From Saprospiraceae bacterium (GTDB lineage Bacteria; Bacteroidota; Bacteroidia; Chitinophagales; Saprospiraceae), in the NCBI GenBank assembly GCA_020630355.1, contig JAHDBO010000006.1, forward strand, positions 1 to 20,315: 20,315 nt of DNA, read 5' to 3'. Position 1 is the stretch's first letter; every line of letters starts with the position of its first letter. The notes beneath the pieces were generated by a model that did no database searches, was not told the origin of the DNA, and saw only the letters and a list, made by a program, of their open reading frames with translations. Positions 8,501-15,631 of the stretch are shown piece by piece. The position numbers and the translations under genes were made by a program.

Positions 8501-8565
8501 AGTAGAGATAAAAGAGTAAAGAGGATGAAAGCCCACTTTAATCTTTTATCTCTACTCTTTACTCT
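8501..8565. repeat. overlapping inverted repeats between glgC and uppP
   Basis: The 209-bp gap between glgC and uppP (8365-8573) contains a perfect 14-bp inverted repeat, AGTAGAGATAAAAG at 8501-8514 and CTTTTATCTCTACT at 8543-8556. A small AAAG-CCCA-CTTT hairpin (8528-8539) lies in its loop. A second perfect 11-bp pair, AGAGTAAAGAG (8513-8523) and CTCTTTACTCT (8555-8565), overlaps both arms, so the two large stems cannot form at once. It lies just after the glgC stop on the minus strand and may terminate or stabilise the glg transcript. The rest of the gap is AT-rich, with AGATATTAG twice (8397-8405, 8418-8426); I see no sure promoter for uppP. Confidence 0.6.
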
Positions 8566-8573
8566 GTAATAAT

Positions 8574-9842
8574 TTATTTTCCAATCTTAGTACCGTCGGG
8601 TATGATGGCTCCTTTTTTAAGCACGATTATCCCGTCACGCACGACATAGGTTTCTGTTTCCATATCTTCGATGTCCTTGCTCCCTCGGATGGATACATTA
8701 TTTCCGATTCGGCAGTTTTTGTCAATAATCGCCATCGAAATCTTACATTTTTTCCCGATACCAACAGGAATACCCTCCTCTTCCTTGATATCTTTCTCTA
8801 CTTTTGGGTAGTAATCATTTCCCATGATGATGGCCTCCTCGATAGTAGTGCCATCCCCGACAAAAGACCGTAAGCCAATAACAGCGCGCTTTATTTTCTT
8901 TGCTTCAATAATCCCGCCCTCCGCTATCAATACGTTGGTCATCTTAGTCCCCATTATTTTGGATGGTGGCAACATTCTAGGACGAGTAAAAATACTAGCG
9001 GCATCATTAAAGAAATTAAACTCAGGAATTTCGTTGGTCAGTTCTAAATTCGCCTCAAAGAAAGATTCAATATTTCCTATATCCGTCCAATAGCCCTTAA
9101 ACTCGTAGCTCGCAACGGTCATGCCTGTTGAAATGGCATTTGGAATAATTTGTTTTCCAAAATCAGTTGCCTCAGGATAATCCGAAAAGAGTTTTTCTAT
9201 TGCCTTTCGGCTAAAGATATAGATGCCCATTGATGCCAGATATTCCTTTCCCCTTTCCTTCATCTCAGGACTTACGTCCGATTTCCAATCAGGCAATAAA
9301 TCTTGGCTAGGCTTTTCGATAAAGCTATCAATCATGCCTTTCCCCACCTTCATTATACCAAAAGCAGAAGCTTCTTTTGGTTTCACAGGGATGGTGGCAA
9401 TCGTCAAATCCGCTTTTTTCTCTATGTGATATTTGGCGAAAGCCTCAAAATCCATTTTGTACAGCTGGTCACCTGAGAGAATCAGCAGATAGTCAAAATC
9501 GTGGTTGACCATGTGGCGCATCGTTTGGCGCACTGCATCTGCCGTTCCTTGAAACCACTCGTGCCCCATTCTGGTCTGCTCTGCGGCTAAAATATCTACA
9601 AATCCATAACTAAAAATATCGAAATTATAGGTATTCTTGATATGCTGGTTGAGCGAAGCAGAATTGAATTGAGTAACAACGAACATTCGTTTCACTCCAG
9701 AATTTAAGCAGTTGGAAATTGGAATATCAATCAATCGATACTTCCCTCCTACTGGGACGGCTGGCTTAGAACGCTGCTCTGTCAAAGGATAAAGTCTCGA
9801 TCCAACTCCCCCCCCTAGAATCATGCTGACCATTTTAATCAT
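8574..9842 (-). CDS. glgC: glucose-1-phosphate adenylyltransferase (ADP-glucose pyrophosphorylase)
   Basis: This enzyme makes ADP-glucose and pyrophosphate from ATP and glucose-1-phosphate, the committed step of bacterial glycogen synthesis. The 422-residue length is normal. The nucleotide-binding loop is ILGGGVGSRLYPLT (8-21), followed by RSKPAVPVGGKYRLIDIPIS. The metal Asp is in LSGDQLYKMD (Asp125). The sugar-phosphate Lys lies in FIEKPS (174-179), and GYWTDIGNIESFFEANL (about 250-266) is the signature near the end of the catalytic domain. The C-terminal part (about 295-422) is a hexapeptide-type left-handed beta-helix that usually carries allosteric control. The ATG overlaps the glgA stop as ATGA (9839-9842), implying coupled translation. 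A later Met4 is possible but less well placed. Confidence 0.96.
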   Translation of the reverse strand: MIKMVSMILGGGVGSRLYPLTEQRSKPAVPVGGKYRLIDIPISNCLNSGVKRMFVVTQFNSASLNQHIKNTYNFDIFSYGFVDILAAEQTRMGHEWFQGTADAVRQTMRHMVNHDFDYLLILSGDQLYKMDFEAFAKYHIEKKADLTIATIPVKPKEASAFGIMKVGKGMIDSFIEKPSQDLLPDWKSDVSPEMKERGKEYLASMGIYIFSRKAIEKLFSDYPEATDFGKQIIPNAISTGMTVASYEFKGYWTDIGNIESFFEANLELTNEIPEFNFFNDAASIFTRPRMLPPSKIMGTKMTNVLIAEGGIIEAKKIKRAVIGLRSFVGDGTTIEEAIIMGNDYYPKVEKDIKEEEGIPVGIGKKCKISMAIIDKNCRIGNNVSIRGSKDIEDMETETYVVRDGIIVLKKGAIIPDGTKIGK

Positions 9843-11290
9843 CGCTCAAAATTTGTTAGTTGTTTATAAATATTGATATACTCAGTAGCAGAACGTTCCC
9901 ATGAGAAATCCAGTTCTGTTATCTTTTTGCGCAATGCCCTGAAATCGTCTTTTTGGTGGAAAGTGTACACCGCTCTATCCAATGCGTGGTACATGTCCTC
10001 CAAATTAAAATTCATAAATCGAATTCCTCTACCAGTACCATCCGGTTCGCCCATGTCTATCACCGTATCCCTCAGGCCACCGATGGCCCTGGCAATTGGA
10101 ACAGTCCCATAACGAAAAGCATACATTTGATTGAGACCACAAGGTTCAACCCTTGACGGCATGAACAGGTAATCCGAACCAGCGTACAATAGGCGTGCTA
10201 ATCCTTCATTGTATTCCAACGCAGCATCAAATCGACCGTGCAAATAATGGCGCATGTGTTCAAATCGAGCCATCAGTTGTGGGTCTCCCGTTCCTAGTAT
10301 TAGGAAATTCGCCTGTCCTCCGTGATACAGATACCTAGCTATCAAATCGGGTAATATATCCGCTCCTTTTTCTTTGACCAATCGACCTATAAAGGTAATA
10401 ATCGGCCATTCGGGATTGATATTAAAACGACGTAATAAGATTTCCCTGTTTTCCTGCTTGAAAGTATCAACATCATCCGTTTTCATGTGATGGCTTAGGT
10501 ATTTATCCGTCCTAGGGTCCCAGACTTCATTGTCGATACCGTTCAATACGCCATGCGATTTGGGTGCTTCGCTCCTAATCAAGCCCTCCAAACCATTGGA
10601 GTCTTGACGCAGTTCGTTCAAATAGGACGGAGAAACCGTTGTCAATTTCCAAGCACATTTGATACCTGTTGCTAGTGGACAAATCGTTCTAGACCAGTCC
10701 AGATAACCTTTAGAATTTTCATGGAAATAGGGCAAAAGATTCATCTTTCGCCAGCTGAATGAACCATGATATTCCCCATTATGAATCGTAAATACGGTTG
10801 GCGTATCAGCCATGTGTCCATACTCCACCGTATGTTTTACCATAAAAGGAATCAAACCAGTATGATGGTCGTGACAATGCAGGAGTTTTGGGCCGTCTTT
10901 CCATTGTTCCAACCAAGATAAGACCGCTAATTGGAAACTCAAAAACCGCTCTACTTCATCTTGATACCAACCGCCATCAGGATTGGCATAAATCCCCGGT
11001 CTGTCAAATCTTCCAGGAATATTGGCGACAAACAATGGAAAACCCAGTTGATTCGTTGCCTCTTGTTCTATCGAAAAAGGCACATAATAATCGTGCATCC
11101 TAAAGACTCCCGAGTATACCGTCACCCAGTCTTGAGCCATGACCCACCGAGTATGATATTTGGGGATGATGGCAGCAGACAACAAACCTGTCTTGGTTTG
11201 GTATTTCGGTAGGGCCCCCACCACATCTCCTAAGCCTCCAGCCTTTGCTGCGGGATAACATTCTGCGCTAATGTGTAATACGTCTATCAA
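9839..11290 (-). CDS. glgA: glycogen synthase (ADP-glucose-dependent, GT5)
   Basis: This enzyme transfers glucose from ADP-glucose to the non-reducing end of alpha-1,4-glucan. At 483 residues it has the length of E. coli GlgA. The ADP-glucose loop KAGGLGDVVGALP starts at Lys16. A HCHDHHTGL block (138-146) corresponds to the HDWHxG region, with Trp replaced by His. The C-terminal Rossmann half has IGRLVKEKG (301-309, with Arg303 and Lys308) and the GT-B signature PSRVEPCGLNQMYAFRYGT (378-396, with Glu382). It precedes glgC with a 4-bp overlap. The intergenic sequence in front of it is taken up by a hairpin-cluster repeat. No branching enzyme or phosphorylase is in the window. Confidence 0.96.
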   Translation of the reverse strand: MIDVLHISAECYPAAKAGGLGDVVGALPKYQTKTGLLSAAIIPKYHTRWVMAQDWVTVYSGVFRMHDYYVPFSIEQEATNQLGFPLFVANIPGRFDRPGIYANPDGGWYQDEVERFLSFQLAVLSWLEQWKDGPKLLHCHDHHTGLIPFMVKHTVEYGHMADTPTVFTIHNGEYHGSFSWRKMNLLPYFHENSKGYLDWSRTICPLATGIKCAWKLTTVSPSYLNELRQDSNGLEGLIRSEAPKSHGVLNGIDNEVWDPRTDKYLSHHMKTDDVDTFKQENREILLRRFNINPEWPIITFIGRLVKEKGADILPDLIARYLYHGGQANFLILGTGDPQLMARFEHMRHYLHGRFDAALEYNEGLARLLYAGSDYLFMPSRVEPCGLNQMYAFRYGTVPIARAIGGLRDTVIDMGEPDGTGRGIRFMNFNLEDMYHALDRAVYTFHQKDDFRALRKKITELDFSWERSATEYINIYKQLTNFER

Positions 11291-11298
11291 GTTCTTTT

Positions 11299-11375
11299 GT
11301 TTAGTTTTTGGCTATCGCCAAAAGGTTAGGTTCGACTTCGCCGAGTTTGTTTTTGCTTCGCAAAAGCTTAGAATT
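11299..11375. repeat. hairpin-cluster intergenic repeat, copy 1
   Basis: This 77-bp element holds three small stem-loops in a row. They are TTTTGGC/GCCAAAA (11306-11323, loop TATC), an imperfect TCGAC/GCCGA around TTC, and TTTTGC/GCAAAA around TTC. It matches the element at 11775-11850 over its full length with a 1-bp gap and a few substitutions. It abuts the stop codon of the DUF1304 gene and fills most of the 85 bp before glgA. No long U-tract follows the stems on the minus strand, so a simple intrinsic terminator is not clearly supported. An mRNA-processing or stabilising element, or a REP-like repeat, fits better. Confidence 0.8.
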
Positions 11376-11741
11376 TTAAAGAAAAAACAATAAAAGCAAC
11401 AATCCAATGCTGGCCGGCACTGTCTGTACAAAGATAATTTTCTTATCTGCCGTCATAGCGCCATAAATACCAGCTACAGCTACACAGGCTAGGAAAAATA
11501 GGGCTAGATTCCTACTCCATTCTACATCTTCGATAAAGAAGGTCCATATCAATCCTGCTGCTAGAAAACCGTTGTACAAGCCCTGATTGGCTGCCATTGC
11601 TTTAGTCTGCGGAAATAATTCTTTCGGAAACCCTCTAAAAACCTTCGGCCCTCTCGTCTCCCAAGCAAACATCTCAAACCAAAGGATGTAAACATGGATA
11701 AAAGCAACCAAGCCGATCACAATGTTCAAAGCGATTTCCAT
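11376..11741 (-). CDS. DUF1304 family small integral membrane protein
   Basis: This is a 121-residue protein with four predicted helices (about 4-24, 52-72, 78-96, 100-121). It matches what I recall of the DUF1304 family: an early HVYILWFEMFAW segment, a KVFRGFP-like loop and the characteristic AANQGLYNGFLAAGL motif (about 50-64). The biochemical function of the family is not established. On the minus strand it lies between pepA and glgA, and one copy of the same hairpin-cluster repeat sits on each side of it in the same orientation. That suggests insertion as a unit or spread of the element to gene ends. Its spacing to both neighbours (85 and 117 bp) argues against tight coupling. Confidence 0.87.
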   Translation of the reverse strand: MEIALNIVIGLVAFIHVYILWFEMFAWETRGPKVFRGFPKELFPQTKAMAANQGLYNGFLAAGLIWTFFIEDVEWSRNLALFFLACVAVAGIYGAMTADKKIIFVQTVPASIGLLLLLFFL

Positions 11742-11774
11742 AAGTTCTTTGATTAGGTTATGATTTCGTCATAA

Positions 11775-11850
11775 GTTTAGTTTTTGGCTGAAGCCAAAGT
11801 TTAGATTCGGCTTCGCCGAGTTCGTTTTTGCTTCGCAAAAGCTTATAATT
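11775..11850. repeat. hairpin-cluster intergenic repeat, copy 2
   Basis: This is the second copy (76 bp) of the element at 11299-11375, in the same orientation. It lies 8 bp beyond the pepA stop codon on the minus strand. Its stems are TTTGGCT/AGCCAAA (11783-11798), a perfect TCGGC/GCCGA around TTC (11807-11819), and TTTTGC/GCAAAA around TTC. Relative to copy 1 the first hairpin changes its loop while keeping TTTGGC/GCCAAA paired. The second hairpin is perfectly paired here but has one mismatch in copy 1. This pattern suggests that the folded form matters. Confidence 0.8.
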
Positions 11851-11858
11851 CTCATCTA

Positions 11859-13325
11859 TCAAACTAAAGTCTTCATAAATTCATACATTAAATGTATCCC
11901 ATATCCTGTACCGCTTTTCTCTCTAGATACGCCCGAATCTCCGAAGGCAACGCCAGCAATATCTAAATGCGCCCACTTAGGATGTTTTTCTGTAAAGAAC
12001 TCTAAAAACTTAGCGGCTACAATCGCTCCCATCATCGGCTTTCCGTGGAAGTTTTTTATATCCGCTACGTCTGATTGGATTTCTGCAAAATACTCTTCCC
12101 AGAGCGGCAGTTGCCAAAGCCGTTCGCCTGTTTCCATTCCAACCTGCTGCAACTTTTGGCTCATGGCTTCATCGTTACAAAATAAAGCAGCAGCCTGATA
12201 ACCCAGCGTCCGAACCGTACTCCCTGTTAAGGTAGCTAAATCTACTAAATAATCCACTTCAAAATGCTGTTGCATATAAGAAATCCCATCGGAAAGGATC
12301 AATCTTCCCTCTGCATCAGTGTCGATGATTTCAATGGTCTTGCCGCTATAACCCGTGATGACGTCCCCAGGTTTTATGGAAAGAGCATCGACACAATTAT
12401 CTGTTGTTGGTACAATCGCCACGACATGGATGGGTAGCTTTTGTTGCGCACAAAGCTCAATTGTTCCTAAGACGGCGGCCGCACCTCCCATGTCGGATTT
12501 CATGTAGTGCATGTTTTGATGCCCTTTTATGGACAAGCCGCCCGTATCGAAAGTGACCCCTTTTCCTACCAAACCAATAGAAGGCACATTTTCTCCTTCC
12601 CCTTTATACTCCATCACAATGAAGCGAGGCTCAAACTCACTGCCACGAGCGACCGCTAACAATGCGCCCAATTCTTCTCGTTCTATTGCCTTTTTGTCAA
12701 AAACCTTAACAGAAAAACCGTTTTTTGAACCTGATTCAACCGCCCAGTCGGCTAGTGATTCTGGTCTGACCATATTGCCTGGCCCATTCATCAAATCCAT
12801 GATACGCATTTGGGCTTTTGCTAAGGCGAGGCCTTCCTCTATCGCATCGGCGAGGCCTTCTCCCTCTGATGCTGGATGATAAATTTCTACCGCAAAATCG
12901 GCTTTATCCAATGCGTGTATTTTCTTTTCATCCGTCTTATAAAGATGTACATCATAGCTTCCCAAATAAAGACCGTTCAAAGCCGCTTTGAAAATCGTTG
13001 TTTCAAAATCAAGAAATTCAAAATCTAAGCAAACCCGGTCTCCAAATTCTTGATGATTAGAATAGGAGAGTTTCTTAAATGCTTTGGATATGGACGCAAA
13101 GTGGACCGTTTTGCCCAAACCAAGCAAAAACACTTTTTTGGTGCTCGTCAATATATTCTTGATCTCGCCTTGGTTTGCCTTGAATCCACGCTCCAAAAAA
13201 GCGGGGCTGATTTCAAGGAATCCTGCCAATTCTCCGAGTTTTTCCTCAAGGGTCTCATCTTGTAAAAAAGGAATGATGACGACATCTGCTAAACTTTCAT
13301 TCGTATCTGATATGCTATGATACAT
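11859..13325 (-). CDS. pepA: leucyl aminopeptidase (M17 family)
   Basis: This is a cytosolic dinuclear-metal aminopeptidase that removes N-terminal residues in peptide turnover, normally a hexamer. At 488 residues it has the family length, with a divergent N-terminal macrodomain (about 1-160) and a C-terminal catalytic domain. Metal ligands and catalytic residues are all visible: GLVGKGVTFDTGGLSIK (Lys255, Asp260, Lys267), MKSDMGGAAAVLG (Asp278) and the signature DTDAEGRLILSD (Asp337, Glu339, Arg341). The usual Asn before Thr-Asp-Ala-Glu is Asp335 here, a mild change. NGPGNMVRPESLA (about 180-192) is a further family block. The ATG at 13325 follows a good -7 box. It may lead a transcript running into DUF1304-glgA-glgC, or end at the hairpin repeat behind it. 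Confidence 0.95.
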   Translation of the reverse strand: MYHSISDTNESLADVVIIPFLQDETLEEKLGELAGFLEISPAFLERGFKANQGEIKNILTSTKKVFLLGLGKTVHFASISKAFKKLSYSNHQEFGDRVCLDFEFLDFETTIFKAALNGLYLGSYDVHLYKTDEKKIHALDKADFAVEIYHPASEGEGLADAIEEGLALAKAQMRIMDLMNGPGNMVRPESLADWAVESGSKNGFSVKVFDKKAIEREELGALLAVARGSEFEPRFIVMEYKGEGENVPSIGLVGKGVTFDTGGLSIKGHQNMHYMKSDMGGAAAVLGTIELCAQQKLPIHVVAIVPTTDNCVDALSIKPGDVITGYSGKTIEIIDTDAEGRLILSDGISYMQQHFEVDYLVDLATLTGSTVRTLGYQAAALFCNDEAMSQKLQQVGMETGERLWQLPLWEEYFAEIQSDVADIKNFHGKPMMGAIVAAKFLEFFTEKHPKWAHLDIAGVAFGDSGVSREKSGTGYGIHLMYEFMKTLV

Positions 13326-13344
13326 AAGGGGCTTATTTTTTTTG

Positions 13345-13352
13345 CAAAAATA
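13345..13352 (-). promoter_or_regulatory. candidate -7 box of pepA promoter
   Basis: On the minus strand this reads TATTTTTG, a perfect match to the Bacteroidota housekeeping -7 consensus TAnnTTTG. It lies 20 bp before the pepA ATG, giving a short leader. No clear TTG at the -33 position is present at 19-21 bp, so the call rests on the -7 box and its position in a 75-bp gap. Confidence 0.4.
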
Positions 13353-13400
13353 GCTTTAGTATGGATAAAAAAACGAATTTTGAGTTTATACTTTTAGCTG

Positions 13401-13757
13401 TTAGGTAAAGCTATATGCCCACCAAATCAATAAACCCTGTATGGGTAGACGTATCAAGGTAGGAATCACCATTTTCCCTTTTGTTAATGCCTTTTGAAAA
13501 TGATATATATTGGCAGGAAACACGGCCACCAATAAGGCGATAATCCCCCAAGCTGCCACACTTCTAGACAAGGGATATAATAAGCCTAGACCTAGGACTA
13601 TTTCAACAACTCCTACAATGATGTTGACTTTTTCGGGGGCAGGCACCCATTTAGGTGTAATTTTCAGAAAAAACTTGGGATTGCGAAAATGGCTTATACC
13701 TGCAAAAACGTAGAATCCCGCCATCAAAGCAAGAGATATCATTTGGATGCTTGTCAT
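13401..13757 (-). CDS. DoxX-family membrane protein
   Basis: This is a 118-residue protein with four predicted helices, of the DoxX/COG4270-like family (some members act in thiosulfate:quinone reduction or redox stress; this subgroup is undefined). I chose the ATG at 13757, which gives MTSIQMISLALMAGFYVFAG as helix 1 followed by the family motif ISHFRNPKFFLKITP and the end motif AVFPANIYHFQKALTKG. An upstream start (13868) would add 37 hydrophobic residues that do not belong to the family and overlap probable transposase debris. It ends 75 bp before pepA on the same strand. No promoter was clear. Confidence 0.85.
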   Translation of the reverse strand: MTSIQMISLALMAGFYVFAGISHFRNPKFFLKITPKWVPAPEKVNIIVGVVEIVLGLGLLYPLSRSVAAWGIIALLVAVFPANIYHFQKALTKGKMVIPTLIRLPIQGLLIWWAYSFT

Positions 13758-13981
13758 AATGTGTTGGCCAATTAGAAAGGTGAAGAAATAGATTTGTAAA
13801 ATCATACTTGAAATGCGAATGAAGACTAAGGCTATTGCTGCAAGGCCCAGGGGGCAAAGCAGTGTCAAATTTTGCCAAAAACTTGGACGATGAGCCCCTT
13901 TGAAGGGTGCACTTCAGCAGCCCTCTTCTTATATCAGTCAAATGAATTTGCCATATTCAAAAAAGCGTCTACTGGCGGTCA

Positions 13982-14173
13982 TAGGGTTGCTTGTTCTCGC
14001 AATATTTCACAGTTTTCCTCTTCGGTGACCGGGAAAAGCTATATCATCAGTATTTCTTCGCCAGTGATTTAATTGCCCGAATAGTTACGAAACCTTTGGC
14101 AATTCCAGCACAAATGTTTATCATAGCGCTCACAGATGTAGTAATACAGTGCTATCCATTTCAATTCATTCAT
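13982..14173 (-). pseudogene. probable decayed transposase N-terminal fragment
   Basis: Read on the minus strand from the ATG at 14173, the sequence gives MNELKWIALYYYICERYDKH and then LCWNCQRFRNYSGN before a TAA at 14069-14071. Continuing in the same frame gives ITGEEILMI, a TAG, then LFPVTEEENCEILREQ. This pattern (YYYICxxYDxxLCxxCQR, then T-x-EE-I-L-x-I-x-LF) resembles, from memory, the start of IS982/IS4-like transposases common in Bacteroidota. With two in-frame stops and no convincing downstream DDE region it would be dead. The remnant may extend toward 13800, but frames are broken there. No terminal inverted repeats or target duplication were found. The rest of the 515-bp stretch 13758-14272 shows nothing else I can name. 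Confidence 0.45.
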
Positions 14174-14272
14174 TCAACAAATATAGCTTGTTTGCTGCAC
14201 CTGTTTCGCAGCAGAAAACACGCGAACAAATCATAAGACCCTTACTGTTCATTCTAATATTTTTATAAAAAT

Positions 14273-14656
14273 ATGAAATTACAAGCACTTTTATGTTTCA
14301 TGATTCTTTGTCTATCCGCCTGTTCTTCTCAGGAAGGAAATTCCTCAACTTCAAATCCTGAAATGGAAAAAGCAAGCAAAGAAACCCAATACTCAGATTT
14401 AGGAAAATCTATGTGTAATTGTTTGTCTCCAAGCTTGGAATTATTTAAAAAGCAGCAAGTATTGGCACAACAACAAGAATTAGGAGAATTGAAAAAACTA
14501 AAGGAAAAACAATCAGAAGTCATAGAAGAAGCCAATAAGTGCATCTCCAGCCTAGAGCGAAAATATAAGGCAGTAGCTGAAATAAAAGAAGAGAATATGC
14601 TAGAAGTAATGAAACAATCTTGCCCAGATGTAGCAGATTATTGGTCGAAATTATAA
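14273..14656 (+). CDS. small lipoprotein with conserved-looking cysteines
   Basis: This 127-residue protein has a lipoprotein signal peptide with lipobox LSAC and lipidation Cys17, so it is exported and membrane-anchored. A Ser-rich linker follows. The mature domain contains a MCNCL pair (Cys48, Cys50), a charged Lys/Glu/Gln helix likely to form a coiled coil (about 55-88), then Cys90 and Cys117 (SCPDVADYW). The four cysteines could form two disulfides in the periplasm. I recall small Bacteroidota proteins of this layout but know no function. It stands alone on the plus strand, followed by a very strong bidirectional terminator, so it is probably monocistronic. No clear promoter was identified upstream, where the transposase remnant lies. 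Confidence 0.8.
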   Translation: MKLQALLCFMILCLSACSSQEGNSSTSNPEMEKASKETQYSDLGKSMCNCLSPSLELFKKQQVLAQQQELGELKKLKEKQSEVIEEANKCISSLERKYKAVAEIKEENMLEVMKQSCPDVADYWSKL

Positions 14657-14666
14657 GGCAAAACAT

Positions 14667-14720
14667 CCAAAAAGACACAAGGGGCTGCCTTTTGAAAGGC
14701 AGCCCCTTGTGTCTTTTTGG
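14667..14720. terminator. perfect 54-bp palindromic bidirectional terminator
   Basis: This is a perfect inverted repeat of 26 bp per arm with only TG between the arms (14667-14692 and 14695-14720). Its core is GGGGCTGCC/GGCAGCCCC, and the outer ends CAAAAAGACAC/GTGTCTTTTTG supply a U-tract in either direction. It lies between the stops of the lipoprotein gene (plus) and a possible small membrane peptide gene (minus), so it can terminate both convergent transcripts. Confidence 0.9.
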
Positions 14721-14732
14721 GTTTGACTATGC

Positions 14733-14852
14733 TTACAAAATATATGGAATCAGGAATAAAAACACCCAAGAGAGTAGTAATATCATTCCAATGAACAATG
14801 AGTATAATCTTTTCAAAAAAGTTTCCATAATTTTTAATAATTGTTGATTCAT
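14733..14852 (-). CDS. possible 39-residue single-helix membrane peptide
   Basis: From the ATG at 14852 the product starts MNQQLLKIMETFLKRLYSLF and ends in a strongly hydrophobic segment, IGMILLLSWVFLFLIPYIL, one membrane helix with a basic-aromatic N-terminal side. A second in-frame ATG (14828) would give 31 residues. The open frame extends to 14936, but the extra residues (Cys-rich, before the ATG) look non-coding. Support is positional. It is bounded upstream by the terminator of the next gene (14916-14945) and downstream by its own strong terminator, so something is probably transcribed here. A small regulatory RNA is an alternative. No function can be assigned. Confidence 0.42.
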   Translation of the reverse strand: MNQQLLKIMETFLKRLYSLFIGMILLLSWVFLFLIPYIL

Positions 14853-14915
14853 CAGTAGAACCCGAATAATCCTACAATTACACAAACAACTACAACGTTT
14901 TAAGAAAACTTTAAC

Positions 14916-14945
14916 AAAAAAAAGACCGAGAATCACTCCTCAGCC
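14916..14945 (-). terminator. intrinsic terminator of the 161-residue membrane protein gene
   Basis: On the minus strand the RNA can fold GGCUGAGGA with UUCUCGGUC (9 bp including G-U pairs) around a GUGA tetraloop, followed by eight U residues. It starts 30 bp after the stop at 14975. Confidence 0.8.
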
Positions 14946-14974
14946 TCTGTGTAGTAGTTATAAAATCGTATTGT

Positions 14975-15460
14975 CTAAAATTCAATGTTGTTGATTACAT
15001 TCGTTAATGCTTGTGGATTTCTAGTCCCTATGAAATAAGTACTTCCATCTTTTAAATAAAGCCGCATTCCCGTTCTCCCACTAACAGAATAATAGCGTTC
15101 ATTCACACAGAAATGAGCATTCTGACCACTTAGTTCCGCCATCAAAGGCGTTTCTACTATCTCACAAGCTTCTACATCTGACCAGTTTACCGTCACTTTC
15201 TTGTAGTGTACTGGATAATATTGAAATCTGATTTCTTTATCAGAAATAGACACCCTTAACCGAATATTCAAAACAAGGAATAAAGTAGTCAGCAATCCAG
15301 CTAATACTCCAAATGTTAGAAGCACCTCAGATTGAGCACTGGATACCAAGAATAATTTTTCAAATAAACGATAAGCCGTCATTATTGACAATAAGCCTAT
15401 CATAGTTACTAATTCTGGACGATTCCATCTTTGATTTTCTTTGAAAATTGTCTTTGCCAT
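14975..15460 (-). CDS. two-helix membrane protein with PH-like C-terminal domain
   Basis: This is a 161-residue protein with two predicted helices (about 18-38 and 46-66). A soluble tail follows, with the strand pattern VSISDKEIRFQYYPV ... VNWSDVEACEIVETP ... GMRLYLKDGSTYFIGTRNPQ ... VINNIEF. The D-G-S-x-Y-x-I-G-T-x-x-P-x-x-L-x-x-x-I ending is the usual look of bacterial PH-like (bPH/YcxB-type) domains attached to a helix pair. The function is unknown. It has its own candidate -7 box (15496-15503) and its own intrinsic terminator, so it looks monocistronic. Confidence is high that it is a gene and moderate for the domain. Confidence 0.8.
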   Translation of the reverse strand: MAKTIFKENQRWNRPELVTMIGLLSIMTAYRLFEKLFLVSSAQSEVLLTFGVLAGLLTTLFLVLNIRLRVSISDKEIRFQYYPVHYKKVTVNWSDVEACEIVETPLMAELSGQNAHFCVNERYYSVSGRTGMRLYLKDGSTYFIGTRNPQALTNVINNIEF

Positions 15461-15495
15461 GATTTATTTTTTTTCTTTTATATAATTTCTTTACA

Positions 15496-15503
15496 CAAAG
15501 TTA
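15496..15503 (-). promoter_or_regulatory. candidate -7 box for the 161-residue protein gene
   Basis: The minus strand reads TAACTTTG, a perfect match to the Bacteroidota -7 box TAnnTTTG, 35 bp before the start codon. A -33 TTG at the normal spacing is not evident. Confidence 0.42.
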
Positions 15504-15557
15504 ACGATAAATTAACATAGAATCTAGTTTTAGACTTAGTTTTAACTAAAAACAATC

Positions 15558-15594
15558 AAAAAATTGCTAGCCGACAATAGAATCGACTAGCAAT
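15558..15594 (-). terminator. intrinsic terminator of the BNR-repeat protein gene
   Basis: On the minus strand the RNA folds AUUGCUAGUCGA with UCGGCUAGCAAU (12 bp including one U-G pair) around an 8-nt loop, followed directly by a U-tract. It lies 37 bp after the stop codon of the large gene at 15632. Confidence 0.85.
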
Positions 15595-15631
15595 TAGGCA
15601 TTTATCATATCTTATTTTAATGAAAACCGTA

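Noticed and set aside
11299..11850. Possible CRISPR-like array from repeated hairpins
   Set aside because: Only two copies, about 400 bp apart with a gene between them; no regular spacers and no cas genes.
12529..12879. Plus-strand 116-codon frame inside pepA
   Set aside because: It is antisense to the conserved metal-binding region of the aminopeptidase; no independent support.
13758..13868. Thirty-seven-codon N-terminal extension of the DoxX protein
   Set aside because: Family members start at the first helix encoded from 13757; the upstream codons fall in probable transposase debris.
13991..14236. Plus-strand 81-codon frame upstream of the lipoprotein gene
   Set aside because: It is antisense to the better-matching transposase remnant and shows no domain or signal peptide.
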